DNA of 64,000 nucleotides, taken from the NCBI RefSeq assembly GCF_004001065.1, contig NZ_BIML01000006.1, positions 1 to 64,000 on the forward strand, given 5' to 3'. Shown piece by piece: positions 34,205 to 42,284 of the stretch. The notes beneath the pieces are model-generated. The model was not told the origin of the DNA, ran no database searches, and was given only the letters and a program-made list of their open reading frames with translations. Both the position numbers and the translations under genes were made by a program. The stretch's first letter is position 1, and every line of letters begins with the position of its first letter. Source of the DNA: Paenibacillus xylaniclasticus. GTDB taxonomy: Bacteria > Bacillota > Bacilli > Paenibacillales > Paenibacillaceae.

Positions 34205-34405
34205 ATGCTGGAGCTGGTTATGATCGTCATTGCCGGATTACTATTGTATGCATTGTTAAAACCGCCAGCCCATAAAACGGACACACTGCCTAGGACAAAC
34301 ACGGAGCAAGCAAGAGTAGAGTTATCCCCCGCAGAGCGGATGCCAGCACCGCTAACCGGCCCAACCATCGTACGGCACGATGCAATAGGCGAGACAAAGA
34401 GGTGA
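34205..34405 (+). CDS. Small single-span membrane protein preceding the ion transporter
   Basis: 66 residues: MLELVMIVIAGLLLYALL is one membrane helix, and the rest (KPPAHKTDTLPRTNTEQ...) is a polar tail. The ATG is preceded by AAAGGAGGAGGG at ideal spacing, and the stop lies 6 bases before the transporter start, so it is expressed with it. I do not recognise the family. A small accessory or regulatory subunit is possible. Confidence 0.65.
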   Translation: MLELVMIVIAGLLLYALLKPPAHKTDTLPRTNTEQARVELSPAERMPAPLTGPTIVRHDAIGETKR

Positions 34406-34411
34406 TAGTCG

Positions 34412-35764
34412 TTGTCTGACTCGGTCGTTTTATTCGTCACAGTTGCCGCCTTTTTGGCTACCGTCGTCCTCGTGCTTTGGAGACCTAAGGGGATTAATGA
34501 AGCTTTCTTCGCTGCCGGAGGTGCGGCTGTCGTATTAGCCGCAGGCAGCGTATCGTGGGCAGACCTTGGCCATATTACGGTCACGGTCAGCGGTGCAGCG
34601 ATTACCATTATTGCAACGATTGTAATGGCAATCGTGCTGGAGAGCATCGGATTTTTCTACTGGGCGGCAGAAGGACTTGCGGCCAGAGCGCGCGGTTCAG
34701 GCATCCGGCTGTTTTGGCTCGTGAATTTGCTCTGTTTTCTTATGACGCTGTTCTTCAACAATGACGGCAGCATCCTTATTACGACGCCTATTCTTATTAT
34801 TCTGCTGCGTAATTTAGGCATCAAGCCTCATCAGCAAGTGCCTTATCTGCTGTCCGGCGCACTGGTGGCGACAGCCTCCAGCGCCCCAATCGGCGTCAGT
34901 AACGTTGTGAATCTAATCTCGCTGAAGATGATCGGAATGGATCTGTTTCTGAATACGCAGCTTATGTTTGTACCAGCCATGCTCGGACTGCTATTCATGA
35001 CGGCCGTTATTTATCTCGTCATCGGCCATCAGCTGCCTCGTACTCTCTTGCGAAGCCGTCACGTAAGAATTGACCCGTTCCATCATCCGCTCAAACGCTC
35101 TCCTGAAGATCCGCCCGCTCATAACGAGCAGAGGATGATTCGAATTCTGTTATTCGTTCTCCTCATTCGACTTGGACTGTTCGCCGCTTCCTACTTCGGA
35201 ATCCCGATCGAATATGTCGCCGTTGCTGGCTCGCTCATTCTACTCGGCTGGCGTTGGCAAGCTCTAGGCGTTCCTCCGTACGATATCATTAAGAAGACAC
35301 CGTGGCATATATTCGCATTCGCATTCTCCATGTATGTCGTCATTATGGGGCTGAACAACATCGGATTAACGGAATGGATGATTGAGCTGCTGCGGCCGTA
35401 TGTAACCGCAAGCCTTGCGCATGCTGGCTTCATTATGGGCGGTCTGCTCACCTTCATGTCGACGCTGTTCAATAACCATCCGGCGCTTATGATCGGGACG
35501 CTAACCTTGACCGGCATGAGCCTCGATACGAATACCCTTTACGTGACTTACCTGGCGACCGTTATCGGAAGTGATATCGGCGCACTCCTACTTCCAATCG
35601 GAACACTAGCTTCACTCATTTGGCTGCATCTGCTGCGCCAGTATCGAATTAAAGTTGGATGGAGGCAGTATATGCGGATTACCTTTGTCGTCATCCCGCC
35701 TACCCTTATCTTTACGCTGCTTTGTCTCCATATTTGGACCTCTTACGTTCTCGGAATGAAATAA
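34412..35764 (+). CDS. ArsB/NhaD-superfamily ion transporter
   Basis: 450 residues with about eleven membrane segments. MTLFFNNDGSILITTPILIILL and MSTLFNNHPALMIGTLTLT are the two pseudo-symmetric half-helix hairpins (N-N-D/H motif) characteristic of the ArsB/citM/NhaD ion-transporter superfamily; IGSDIGALLLPIGTLASLIW is also typical. It may move arsenite or act as an Na+/H+ antiporter; no arsR or arsC gene is nearby, so arsenic specificity is not supported. TTG start with GAGGTG upstream. Confidence 0.85.
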   Translation: MSDSVVLFVTVAAFLATVVLVLWRPKGINEAFFAAGGAAVVLAAGSVSWADLGHITVTVSGAAITIIATIVMAIVLESIGFFYWAAEGLAARARGSGIRLFWLVNLLCFLMTLFFNNDGSILITTPILIILLRNLGIKPHQQVPYLLSGALVATASSAPIGVSNVVNLISLKMIGMDLFLNTQLMFVPAMLGLLFMTAVIYLVIGHQLPRTLLRSRHVRIDPFHHPLKRSPEDPPAHNEQRMIRILLFVLLIRLGLFAASYFGIPIEYVAVAGSLILLGWRWQALGVPPYDIIKKTPWHIFAFAFSMYVVIMGLNNIGLTEWMIELLRPYVTASLAHAGFIMGGLLTFMSTLFNNHPALMIGTLTLTGMSLDTNTLYVTYLATVIGSDIGALLLPIGTLASLIWLHLLRQYRIKVGWRQYMRITFVVIPPTLIFTLLCLHIWTSYVLGMK

Positions 35765-35896
35765 TCTAAGGCATTAATTCATGGATAAGGATCAAGGGGT
35801 TGCGTCCGTACTCGATGTCGCTTATGCTGGTAAGCAGCAGCACCTTGGTCAGGTTTGATCCGAATGCTGCAGCATCGATCTGGAGGGATAACGAGA

Positions 35897-36226
35897 ATGA
35901 GCAGTAGGAAGAGTAAGACGAGGTTCCGCAGCGAGAAAGACAAAGCGATGGCAATCATGACAGGAGCCGGACGCAATCAATGGACGCGCAAGCCGCAGAC
36001 GCAAGTGACACCGAACCGTAAAGCAGAACAGCGCCGTATGTGGTGCCGTAAAGGGCACGACGACGGCGCTGTTTTTGTATTCAGTGCTTTACTGAAGTTA
36101 TTTCCCGTACTCTACAAGCCGATCGACAGAGACCGTTTGTGTATTTTGCGGCGTGCCGCCGACCTGAACAGTTGCCAATCCTTTCGCCTCATCGACATTT
36201 TCAATCCACACCGGCTCCCCCTCTAG
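35897..36226 (+). CDS. Small basic protein, end uncertain
   Basis: The ATG has GGAGGG 9 bases upstream and the first 55 residues (MSSRKSKTRFRSEKDKAMAI, then TGAGRNQWTRKPQTQVTPNR) look like a real basic small protein. The frame stays open for 109 codons, but a strong terminator (36028-36077) sits inside it and its 3' part is antisense to sspH, so residues beyond about 45-60 are probably not made. The natural stop may have been lost. I do not recognise the family. Confidence 0.4.
   Translation: MSSRKSKTRFRSEKDKAMAIMTGAGRNQWTRKPQTQVTPNRKAEQRRMWCRKGHDDGAVFVFSALLKLFPVLYKPIDRDRLCILRRAADLNSCQSFRLIDIFNPHRLPL
36028..36077. terminator. Terminator between convergent transcripts
   Basis: ACAGCGCCGT / ACGGCGCTGT with an inner stem GTGCC / GGCAC, followed by TTTTTGT. 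Confidence 0.85.
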
Positions 36227-36283
36227 ATGAACGCCAATTGTAGCAGGTGATTCATAAATCTGCTTAGCTCTCTTAATGTCCAA
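36098..36283 (-). CDS. sspH: H-type small acid-soluble spore protein
   Basis: 61 residues: MDIKRAKQIYESPATIGVHL, GEPVWIENVDEAKGLATVQV, ending VSVDRLVEYGK. Size and the pattern I-x-R-A-K...V-x-I-x-x-V-D-E fit SspH, a minor core protein of the spore. It follows a small gene by 2 bases on the same strand. Confidence 0.88.
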   Translation of the reverse strand: MDIKRAKQIYESPATIGVHLEGEPVWIENVDEAKGLATVQVGGTPQNTQTVSVDRLVEYGK

Positions 36284-36285
36284 CG

Positions 36286-36513
36286 TCAGCCTTCCTCTCC
36301 GTCGTTTAAGTAATCCACCTCAAAGCTTTTCATGTAATCGGTCGTCGACTCGTCGATCAGTCCGTTATGAACCGTCACTTGCCCGCCGCCGAGCCCTTCA
36401 TTCACCATCCGATCAATATCCATCTCATAGTCGCTCCGACCGTCATGCCACAAATCTCTTGATTGTTCCGGTGCACTTTTGTTTCCTCTGTTCGCTGCAC
36501 GATTATTCGCCAT
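36286..36513 (-). CDS. Small acidic protein of unknown function (YozQ-like?)
   Basis: 75 residues from MANNRAANRGNKSAPEQSRD; the ATG has AAGGAGGA 10 bases upstream. The C-terminal half MVNEGLGGGQVTVHNGLIDE ... DYMKSFEVD recalls YozQ-type small proteins of Bacilli (weak resemblance). It directly precedes sspH, so sporulation-linked expression is possible. Confidence 0.7.
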   Translation of the reverse strand: MANNRAANRGNKSAPEQSRDLWHDGRSDYEMDIDRMVNEGLGGGQVTVHNGLIDESTTDYMKSFEVDYLNDGEEG

Positions 36514-36641
36514 TATGCTATCTTCCTCCTTGAGCGGTTTCAATGCGGGATGAAGTTGTCCTTCTTGAAAAATATGCCCGTTACGGTTGAATCTCATGCG
36601 TTCCGGGAACCATGGTAATAAAAACGTGTGGAGGTGCGCGC

Positions 36642-37646
36642 ATGCATACGGTATGGAAAGGCGCCATCAGCTTCGGACTTGTTCATGTTCCCGTCAAAAT
36701 GTTTACCGCCACTGAAGACAAAGACATTTCACTGCGAATGATCCACAAGACTTGCGGGAGCCCGATCAGCTACGTCAAATCCTGTCCTTCCTGCGAGACC
36801 GAGGTAGCAATGGACGAGATCGTGAAGGGATATGAATTCCAGAAGGGGCAATTCGTGCTGCTGGACAAGGAGGAGCTCGAATCGATCGGCGGTGAACGGT
36901 CGAAGACGATTACGATACTCGATTTCGTCGCGCTGTCTGACATCGACCCGATCTACTTTCAGAAGACATACTATTTGTCTCCGGACCAAGCGGGAAGCAA
37001 TGCTTACCAGCTGCTGCTCGAATCGATGAGACAGACCGGCAAGATCGGCATCGCTAAAGTATCGATCCGCCAGAAAAGCTCTCTGGCTGCGATCCGCGTG
37101 ATGGAGAACGCTCTCGTCATGGAGACGATCTACTATCCGGACGAAATCCGGTCAGTTTCTCAAGTGCCGGGACTTGGCGAAGCGAAGCCCATTAACGAGA
37201 AAGAGCTGATGATGGCCAAAATGCTTATCGAGCAGCTGTCGTCGCCATTCGAGCCGGAAAAATATACGGACGATTACCGGGCGCAGCTCATGGAGCTTAT
37301 CCAGCACAAAATCGCGGGCGAGGAAGTGCGCATTGCCCCTTCTGCCGAGCAGACGAACGTGCTCGACCTGATGGCGGCGCTGCAGGCGAGCCTAGAGGCA
37401 GCTCGCCAGACGCCAGCGGCGGAAGCGCCGCCAGCTCCTGCCGCCGGGCCGCTCGTGACGGCCAGCGGCGCAGAGGATGCGAGCGCGGCGAAGGCGCCCG
37501 CGAAGCGTAAAGCACGCGGCGGTGCGCGCAAGTCCGCCGCCGCGGGCGATGCCGCTGCAGCGGAGCCGGCAGCGGCGGACGCCAGCGCTGCCGCGCCGGC
37601 GGTGAAGCCGCCGCGCAAGACGCGCGCGGCGCAGAAGCAAGCGTAG
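36642..37646 (+). CDS. ku: Non-homologous end-joining protein Ku
   Basis: 334 residues from MHTVWKGAISFGLVHVPVKM; ATG 36642 has GGAGGTG upstream. Bacterial Ku core: KDISLRMIHKTCGSPISYVK, VKGYEFQKGQFVLLDKEELE, IDPIYFQKTYYLSPD, and YYPDEIRS. The C-terminal 70 residues are a low-complexity Ala/Lys/Arg-rich tail (AKAPAKRKARGGARK), like the basic extension that helps DNA binding in other bacteria. Ku rings bind broken ends and recruit LigD. The LigD functions lie at 42283 and 57197 as separate genes. Confidence 0.96.
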   Translation: MHTVWKGAISFGLVHVPVKMFTATEDKDISLRMIHKTCGSPISYVKSCPSCETEVAMDEIVKGYEFQKGQFVLLDKEELESIGGERSKTITILDFVALSDIDPIYFQKTYYLSPDQAGSNAYQLLLESMRQTGKIGIAKVSIRQKSSLAAIRVMENALVMETIYYPDEIRSVSQVPGLGEAKPINEKELMMAKMLIEQLSSPFEPEKYTDDYRAQLMELIQHKIAGEEVRIAPSAEQTNVLDLMAALQASLEAARQTPAAEAPPAPAAGPLVTASGAEDASAAKAPAKRKARGGARKSAAAGDAAAAEPAAADASAAAPAVKPPRKTRAAQKQA

Positions 37647-37648
37647 GT

Positions 37649-37665
37649 TTAGGGGGCTCTGCCCC
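37649..37665. terminator. GC-rich hairpin behind ku
   Basis: AGGGGGC-TCT-GCCCCCT three bases after the ku stop. There is no T run, so termination is unsure. Confidence 0.45.
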
Positions 37666-37681
37666 CTCCCTCACCTATGAT

Positions 37682-37996
37682 CTATCCGCAATGATTTGCC
37701 TGCCCCTTAGACAAGCTGACTATTGTGTGTCTAACTTCTTTCACCTTCGTAAATAGATTTTGCATGGCAGCATAGCTTTCCTTCGGTGCGTTGATGAACG
37801 TTCCAAGTATGAGCGACAAGCTAGTTATCGCAATGCCCATTTTGAATACTTTTTTGCAGCGAGACCGTTTGTGCTGTTGCTTTAATATGACCTGCATTTG
37901 CCTCCAAGCTGCTTCACCATCTGGGATTTCTATGGAGGAATTCATAACGAACAATGTGGCAGCCAACTGTTCATTCGTATTCTTATCGGACCTCAT
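37682..37996 (-). CDS. Probable anti-sigma factor, apparently truncated
   Basis: 104 residues from MRSDKNTNEQLAATLFVMNS. A cytoplasmic part (1-55) is followed by one membrane helix (MGIAITSLSLILGTFI) and a short outside part that stops after SKGQANHCG. Its start lies inside the end of the ECF sigma gene, the classic arrangement of sigma and anti-sigma. Such membrane anti-sigma factors in Bacilli usually have a long extracellular domain (DUF4367/DUF4179 type); here it is missing, and the stop lies 36 bases from the end of the convergent ku gene, suggesting a deletion. Confidence 0.7.
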   Translation of the reverse strand: MRSDKNTNEQLAATLFVMNSSIEIPDGEAAWRQMQVILKQQHKRSRCKKVFKMGIAITSLSLILGTFINAPKESYAAMQNLFTKVKEVRHTIVSLSKGQANHCG

Positions 37997-38558
37997 GATG
38001 TTCACCCCACTTTCCTTTGAACAAATTGGCAAGTGTCTTCTTGGCTCTTTCCAACCGCTTGCCCAGCGCATCCTCGTTAATATCAAGCTCCTTTGCAATT
38101 TCTTTGTAGGACATTCCTTCCATATATCGCATCATCAATATTACCCTCTGATTAAGCGTAAGTTCTTTGAAGGATTCCAGCAGCAGCTCGTTTTGAACGG
38201 ACTTTTCAACCATTTCGCTCGTTGAGTTCCGCAGTTCATCTCTCTCATAGGTCATCACAGACTCAAGGTCATAAATCAGATGGTACTTTTTGTTCTTTCG
38301 AATAAAATCAATAGCCGTTCTTCGTGTGACTTGCAGGAGCCATGCCTTCATGTTAGAATCAACCTTTGTTTTGGGACCACATTCCATAGCCTTTATAAAT
38401 CCCTCTTGTATGACATCCTCCGTTAATGAATGGTCGCGCAGCATAAGGTATATGTATCGATAGACAAGTTCACGATAAGCTAAAAACAAATCACGTTGAG
38501 ATACTGCTTCTAAGTCACGTACATTGCTGCGAAATAGACCAAATATGCACTCATCCAC
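37983..38558 (-). CDS. ECF-type RNA polymerase sigma factor
   Basis: 191 residues. Region 2: VYRYIYLMLRDHSLTEDVIQ, GFIKAMECG, MKAWLLQVTRRTAIDFIRK; region 4: LTLNQRVILMMRYMEGMSYK and KELDINEDALGKRLERAKKT. GTG start with GGAGGAG upstream. It overlaps the presumed anti-sigma gene by 14 bases. Its regulon is unknown. Confidence 0.92.
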   Translation of the reverse strand: MDECIFGLFRSNVRDLEAVSQRDLFLAYRELVYRYIYLMLRDHSLTEDVIQEGFIKAMECGPKTKVDSNMKAWLLQVTRRTAIDFIRKNKKYHLIYDLESVMTYERDELRNSTSEMVEKSVQNELLLESFKELTLNQRVILMMRYMEGMSYKEIAKELDINEDALGKRLERAKKTLANLFKGKWGEHHEVR

Positions 38559-38957
38559 TATCTACTCCTCCTTTCTAAGTAAATATTGTTACAATTTTAC
38601 TCATGTGGAAATAATATTACTATACTATAAACAGAAAATATAGCTCGCTTCCATTGAAATCGACATGAAGAAATACGACAATCGCAGCGAAAATCCGGTA
38701 GATTAAAAAAGGCAGCCAGAATAATCTGGCTGCCCATAGAATCCACAAAGGCCAATTCTTACAGGCACGCGGCGCTGCTGCTTTACTGACTGGCCTTCAG
38801 AAACAGGTAGCTTGTCCGGATAGCCACCTGTACTTGCTGCATCAGATCTAGACCAATCCGAACGGTAGAAGGCTCTGTCTGGAAATAGCAGCATGCACAC
38901 CAGTACTGCAGCGCTCTTATTTCTCTTTCACCCTATAAAGATATCTGCAGAAAGTGC
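38559..38957 (-). other. Gap with one unrecognised short frame ending in a terminator
   Basis: An AT-rich promoter-like stretch (38559-38650) is followed by a 65-codon minus-strand frame (38703-38900, MCMLLFPDRAFYRSDWSRSD...) without a ribosome site. That frame ends exactly at a good terminator. It may be a small RNA, or a remnant of a gene; I do not recognise the protein. Confidence 0.35.
38705..38734 (-). terminator. Orphan terminator
   Basis: GGCAGCCAGA / TCTGGCTGCC with a 4-base loop, followed on the minus strand by six T. No recognised gene lies directly upstream of it. Confidence 0.85.
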
Positions 38958-39000
38958 AAAAAGTTCAGCCGCAACGGCTTCCCCATCGCGGTTGAACCTG
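38958..39000 (-). terminator. Terminator of the solute-binding protein gene
   Basis: GTTCAGCCGC / GCGGTTGAAC (38963-38994 region, one G-U pair), followed on the minus strand by TTTTTGC. Confidence 0.8.
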
Positions 39001-39068
39001 CTTTATTATACCGATATTGATCATTTTCCGTAAGATAATCGACCGCTTACCAGCACCATACTCCATAA

Positions 39069-40382
39069 TTATTGCTCCGATGCTGTTGAAAGTTTTTGAC
39101 CTGCTGCGTCAACAGCCAACTGCCCCTTGATATCTACTTCCGCCAGCGCTTGCTCGACGGTCATTTTACCGGCTATCACATCATTCAATAGCTGCTGAGC
39201 GACGTCCGCGAACGCATCAAGAATGGAAGCATCAACAACCAAGTACGGGTTTACCCGTTCAGTCGCCGGCTTCAGACGATACAACGGAGACAGATCATGA
39301 CCTTCTATAGGTCTTATGTAGTCCAGATTTGCGGGAAGCCCGCGGTTCACGTTCTCCTGCGCTAGATAACGGTTATTTCGGGAATCGTTAACGATAAATT
39401 CAATTAACTTCCACGCCGCCTCCTGGTGCTCGGTTGAAGTCGCAATTCCGTAAATATCATAAATCGAATAGTTGTGCGATACCGTCGGATTGTTAGGATC
39501 AACAGGAACCGTAACCATTCCCCAGTCTATCGTTCTACCATTAGGATATTTGGAGAAAGGTTCAAAATTGTACGCCGTCAAAAAAGATGCTTTAGTCATC
39601 GCTGCCTCTTCCATATAGAACGGCGGATTCGACATACTTGCTGCATCCTCACTTTCATCTTTCGTATAGATGGTGCCGGATTGAAACGCCTTTACCGCAA
39701 TGTTCCAAATCCTCTCCCACTTCTTTGTATTCATCGTGACCTTTAGTGTTGAGGTATCTATATAAGAAAGACCTTCCGTGGTCCCCATTTCCAAAATATA
39801 ATTCAGCGTTACATTTTTATAGTAGTTCATTTGCATTCCGTATAAAGGAGTGCCTTCATCGGTCTGATGAGGGAAACGCTCGGCGAGCTCCAACACCTCT
39901 TCCCAGCTCATCTGGTCCTGGGGAAACTGAATATTGTATCGTTCGAATAGCTTCTTATTATAAAAAAGAGCGTCGCTATGAAATGTCGGAGCCAATCCGT
40001 ACAGTTGACCGGAGGCAGCCGATTGGAGCAAGGACAAAGCGATTGGAGATAAAGTATTCACTTTAAAATGATTCTTCTGAGCAATGGGCGACAATAATAG
40101 CAGATCGCCTTGCTGCACCCTTTGTTCCAACAATGGCAGGCTGTTCATATACACGACATCCGTGGACGGCGGAGAGCTGCTATCCATCAGATTATCCTGA
40201 ACAACTTGAACCGTTATATCGGGATACTTCTCTTCGAATGCATAACCGTAAAGCTTGTAAAAAGTCTGAGCGGATGGATAATTAACGGTGATGGTTACAG
40301 GTTCGGATGCGGTTTTGGCACATCCCGCTCCAACCAAAGCAAGGAAGCAGCAAATACAAGCTGAAACGAGTCGTCTATTCAA
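39069..40382 (-). CDS. Extracellular solute-binding lipoprotein (ABC family 1), orphan
   Basis: 437 residues. Signal peptide with lipobox VGAGC (Cys21), then an SBP_bac_1 fold: VTITVNYPSAQTFYKLYGYA, GQLYGLAPTFHSDALFYNKK, MSWEEVLELAERFPHQ, EAAWKLIEFIVNDSRN. TTG start with AGGAGG upstream. No permease gene adjoins it. Substrate unknown; most relatives bind oligosaccharides. A second similar protein lies at 40904-42118 with a small secreted protein between. Confidence 0.85.
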   Translation of the reverse strand: MNRRLVSACICCFLALVGAGCAKTASEPVTITVNYPSAQTFYKLYGYAFEEKYPDITVQVVQDNLMDSSSPPSTDVVYMNSLPLLEQRVQQGDLLLLSPIAQKNHFKVNTLSPIALSLLQSAASGQLYGLAPTFHSDALFYNKKLFERYNIQFPQDQMSWEEVLELAERFPHQTDEGTPLYGMQMNYYKNVTLNYILEMGTTEGLSYIDTSTLKVTMNTKKWERIWNIAVKAFQSGTIYTKDESEDAASMSNPPFYMEEAAMTKASFLTAYNFEPFSKYPNGRTIDWGMVTVPVDPNNPTVSHNYSIYDIYGIATSTEHQEAAWKLIEFIVNDSRNNRYLAQENVNRGLPANLDYIRPIEGHDLSPLYRLKPATERVNPYLVVDASILDAFADVAQQLLNDVIAGKMTVEQALAEVDIKGQLAVDAAGQKLSTASEQ

Positions 40383-40395
40383 TTAACGAGCCTCC

Positions 40396-40428
40396 TAAAA
40401 AACAGAGTGGAGCAGCTCCACTCTGTTT
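40396..40428 (-). terminator. Terminator behind the small secreted protein gene
   Basis: AACAGAGTGGAGC / GCTCCACTCTGTT, followed on the minus strand by TTTTTAGG. The next gene in the same direction starts at once behind it, so it is an attenuation point or that gene has another promoter. Confidence 0.9.
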
Positions 40429-40438
40429 AAACAGTTTT

Positions 40439-40834
40439 TTACCAAGTAGCAGGTGAAGCGTAGTGCTGATCGTAACTGCCTCCGGAGTAATACGTTCTCG
40501 AGGCCGCGTTCAAGGTATAGGAGTTGGTATCCGCATATACGCCGTCTTTGGTATACCACGATGCCTCGGTTCCTACGCTCGTAGCCGTACCGGTACCGCT
40601 TTCTTTCAGAGTGGAGCCCTGGTAGAACGAACCAGACACATTAATTTTGGTCATCTTAGGATTTGAAGTGCTTGCATAAGCCTTACCTCTGACTTTGTTG
40701 CTGTAGTTCTGGCTCCAGCTGATATAAGCATTCGTTGATGCATTAGGGTCAGGGTTTGCGGCAAACACCGGCAGTACGACGGCTGCCCCCAGAATCGTTA
40801 GCGCCGTTGCAGAACACAACAATTTCTTCTTCAT
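40439..40834 (-). CDS. Small secreted protein of unknown function
   Basis: 131 residues: a signal peptide (MKKKLLCSATALTILGAAVV, cleavage probably after VFAA) and a mature part of about 105 residues, rich in Ser, Thr, Tyr and Asn (WSQNYSNKVRGKAYASTSNP ... GGSYDQHYASPATW), without Cys. The composition suggests a compact beta protein, and the shape recalls secreted bacteriocin-like proteins, but no family is recognisable. It lies between two solute-binding lipoprotein genes on the same strand. Confidence 0.7.
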   Translation of the reverse strand: MKKKLLCSATALTILGAAVVLPVFAANPDPNASTNAYISWSQNYSNKVRGKAYASTSNPKMTKINVSGSFYQGSTLKESGTGTATSVGTEASWYTKDGVYADTNSYTLNAASRTYYSGGSYDQHYASPATW

Positions 40835-40903
40835 TACTTCATTTCCCCTTCCAACAAGTTATTTATGTAAACAATCCATAGATAGGACTGTGTACACCGA
40901 CAA

Positions 40904-42118
40904 TTAGGTGACCTCGTTTAATCGCTGTGTAATTGATTCTTGCAACTCCTGTAAACCCGTGTCGACCGAAATTGAACCCTCTACAATCTTGGCAAAAAGA
41001 TCATTCACAAGACCTAGAAGATAATCCGGCCAATCTTGGGCGAAGGGTACTAACGGATCGCCTCTATAGAAGGCTTCAAGCCTTCCGTTATTCTCAGCAT
41101 TCAGCGAAAACTGCTGGACTAAGGTAGAAAAGCCGTAAATGGATCGATAGCCCCATTTGGCCGCTTTATCACTCATAAAGAACTGAATGAGTTTCCAAGC
41201 CTCATCCGGATTACTGGAGCCCGCCGGAATTGCCCAATAGCCGTCTGCCGTGATGGATGTCGTCTTGCCCTGCAAGGAAGCAGCCGTCGGCAACATGACC
41301 ATATCCCACTTGAACGATGGCGCGTTTTGTTCCAACACCTTGTATTCATCGTAAGAAATAAGTGCCGCAGCACGTTCCCCTGTCAGAAATGGATTCTCAT
41401 TCACATCGTCGAAATAGATGCCGCCATTCTTCACGGCGCTAGCCGTTATATCCCATAGCTTGTTCCACGCCGGGTTGTTAAGGGTTACGGATTGATTCTG
41501 AGCATTCATCATTTGAAGCTGCTCCGATTGCCCCATTAGAGCCAATAAATGAAATGGACTTGACGAATGAACGGACAATCCTCCGTCCAGCCGCTGGATA
41601 ACATTGAATAATTCCGGCCAGGTCATTCCGTCCGTTAAATAAGGTACCTTTAACCGATCAAACTGATCCTGATTGTATACAATAACCTTGCTATCAAAAT
41701 TCGTAGGTAGTCCGTACACATTCCCGTTACCATACGCTCTAGTAAGCTTCATGACGCTAGGAATCACCGCGTCTTCGAGAAACGAATCCCTCTTCATATA
41801 AGTGTCTAACTCTACTAGACTGCCACTATCGATTAAGTCCTTAAAGCTTGAGGAAGGAGCATAGATCAGATCCAGACGGTTCGACTCCACCCACTCGCCG
41901 GCGGGTAGCCGATTTCGGATCATATCTTTAATAGGAACGATTTCAAGCCGATAATTCGGGAACTCCAGACTAACAATATTACCAAATCGTTGTTCAAAAT
42001 GGTCCTCCGAAAGGTATCCGACCCGCAGGATCGGAGATTTGACCTTGTCAGGAGAAACCGCCGCGCCAGTACAGCCGCTTAGAATTAAAAGAAACGTAAG
42101 CACTAGACTATTAACCAC
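40904..42118 (-). CDS. Extracellular solute-binding lipoprotein, orphan
   Basis: 404 residues. Lipobox LILSGC (Cys16), ILRVGYLSEDHFEQRFGNIV, VYGLPTNFDSKVIVYNQDQF, MTWPELFNVIQRLDGG, DEAWKLIQFFMSDKAAKWGY. It belongs to the same broad family as the protein at 39069 but is clearly diverged. No permease or ATPase adjoins. With the secreted protein between them the three genes may be one unit (inference from order and strand). Confidence 0.83.
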   Translation of the reverse strand: MVNSLVLTFLLILSGCTGAAVSPDKVKSPILRVGYLSEDHFEQRFGNIVSLEFPNYRLEIVPIKDMIRNRLPAGEWVESNRLDLIYAPSSSFKDLIDSGSLVELDTYMKRDSFLEDAVIPSVMKLTRAYGNGNVYGLPTNFDSKVIVYNQDQFDRLKVPYLTDGMTWPELFNVIQRLDGGLSVHSSSPFHLLALMGQSEQLQMMNAQNQSVTLNNPAWNKLWDITASAVKNGGIYFDDVNENPFLTGERAAALISYDEYKVLEQNAPSFKWDMVMLPTAASLQGKTTSITADGYWAIPAGSSNPDEAWKLIQFFMSDKAAKWGYRSIYGFSTLVQQFSLNAENNGRLEAFYRGDPLVPFAQDWPDYLLGLVNDLFAKIVEGSISVDTGLQELQESITQRLNEVT

Positions 42119-42250
42119 TATTTTGTGAGCAGAAGTAAAAACAAGAATACACCCCTTACATGGAAGCTCCGCTTGTTAAATCGGAATCTACTTGGTTTTG
42201 TCACCTTCATCTATTAAACGGAAGGAAGTTCCAAAATCTGACTCGAAAAT

Positions 42251-42284
42251 TTTAAAAAAACGGACTAAATCTTCTAGCCCGCTT
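42251..42284 (-). terminator. Terminator of the LigD-type ligase gene
   Basis: CGGACTA / TAGCCCG (one mismatch), followed on the minus strand by seven T. It overlaps the stop codon. Confidence 0.65.

Noticed and set aside
34412-35764. Arsenic resistance operon
   Set aside because: The transporter superfamily fits, but there is no arsR, arsC or arsD nearby, so arsenite specificity is not supported.
40439-40834. Lactococcin-972-type bacteriocin
   Set aside because: Size and signal peptide fit, but the family's sequence pattern and the dedicated ABC export genes are not seen.
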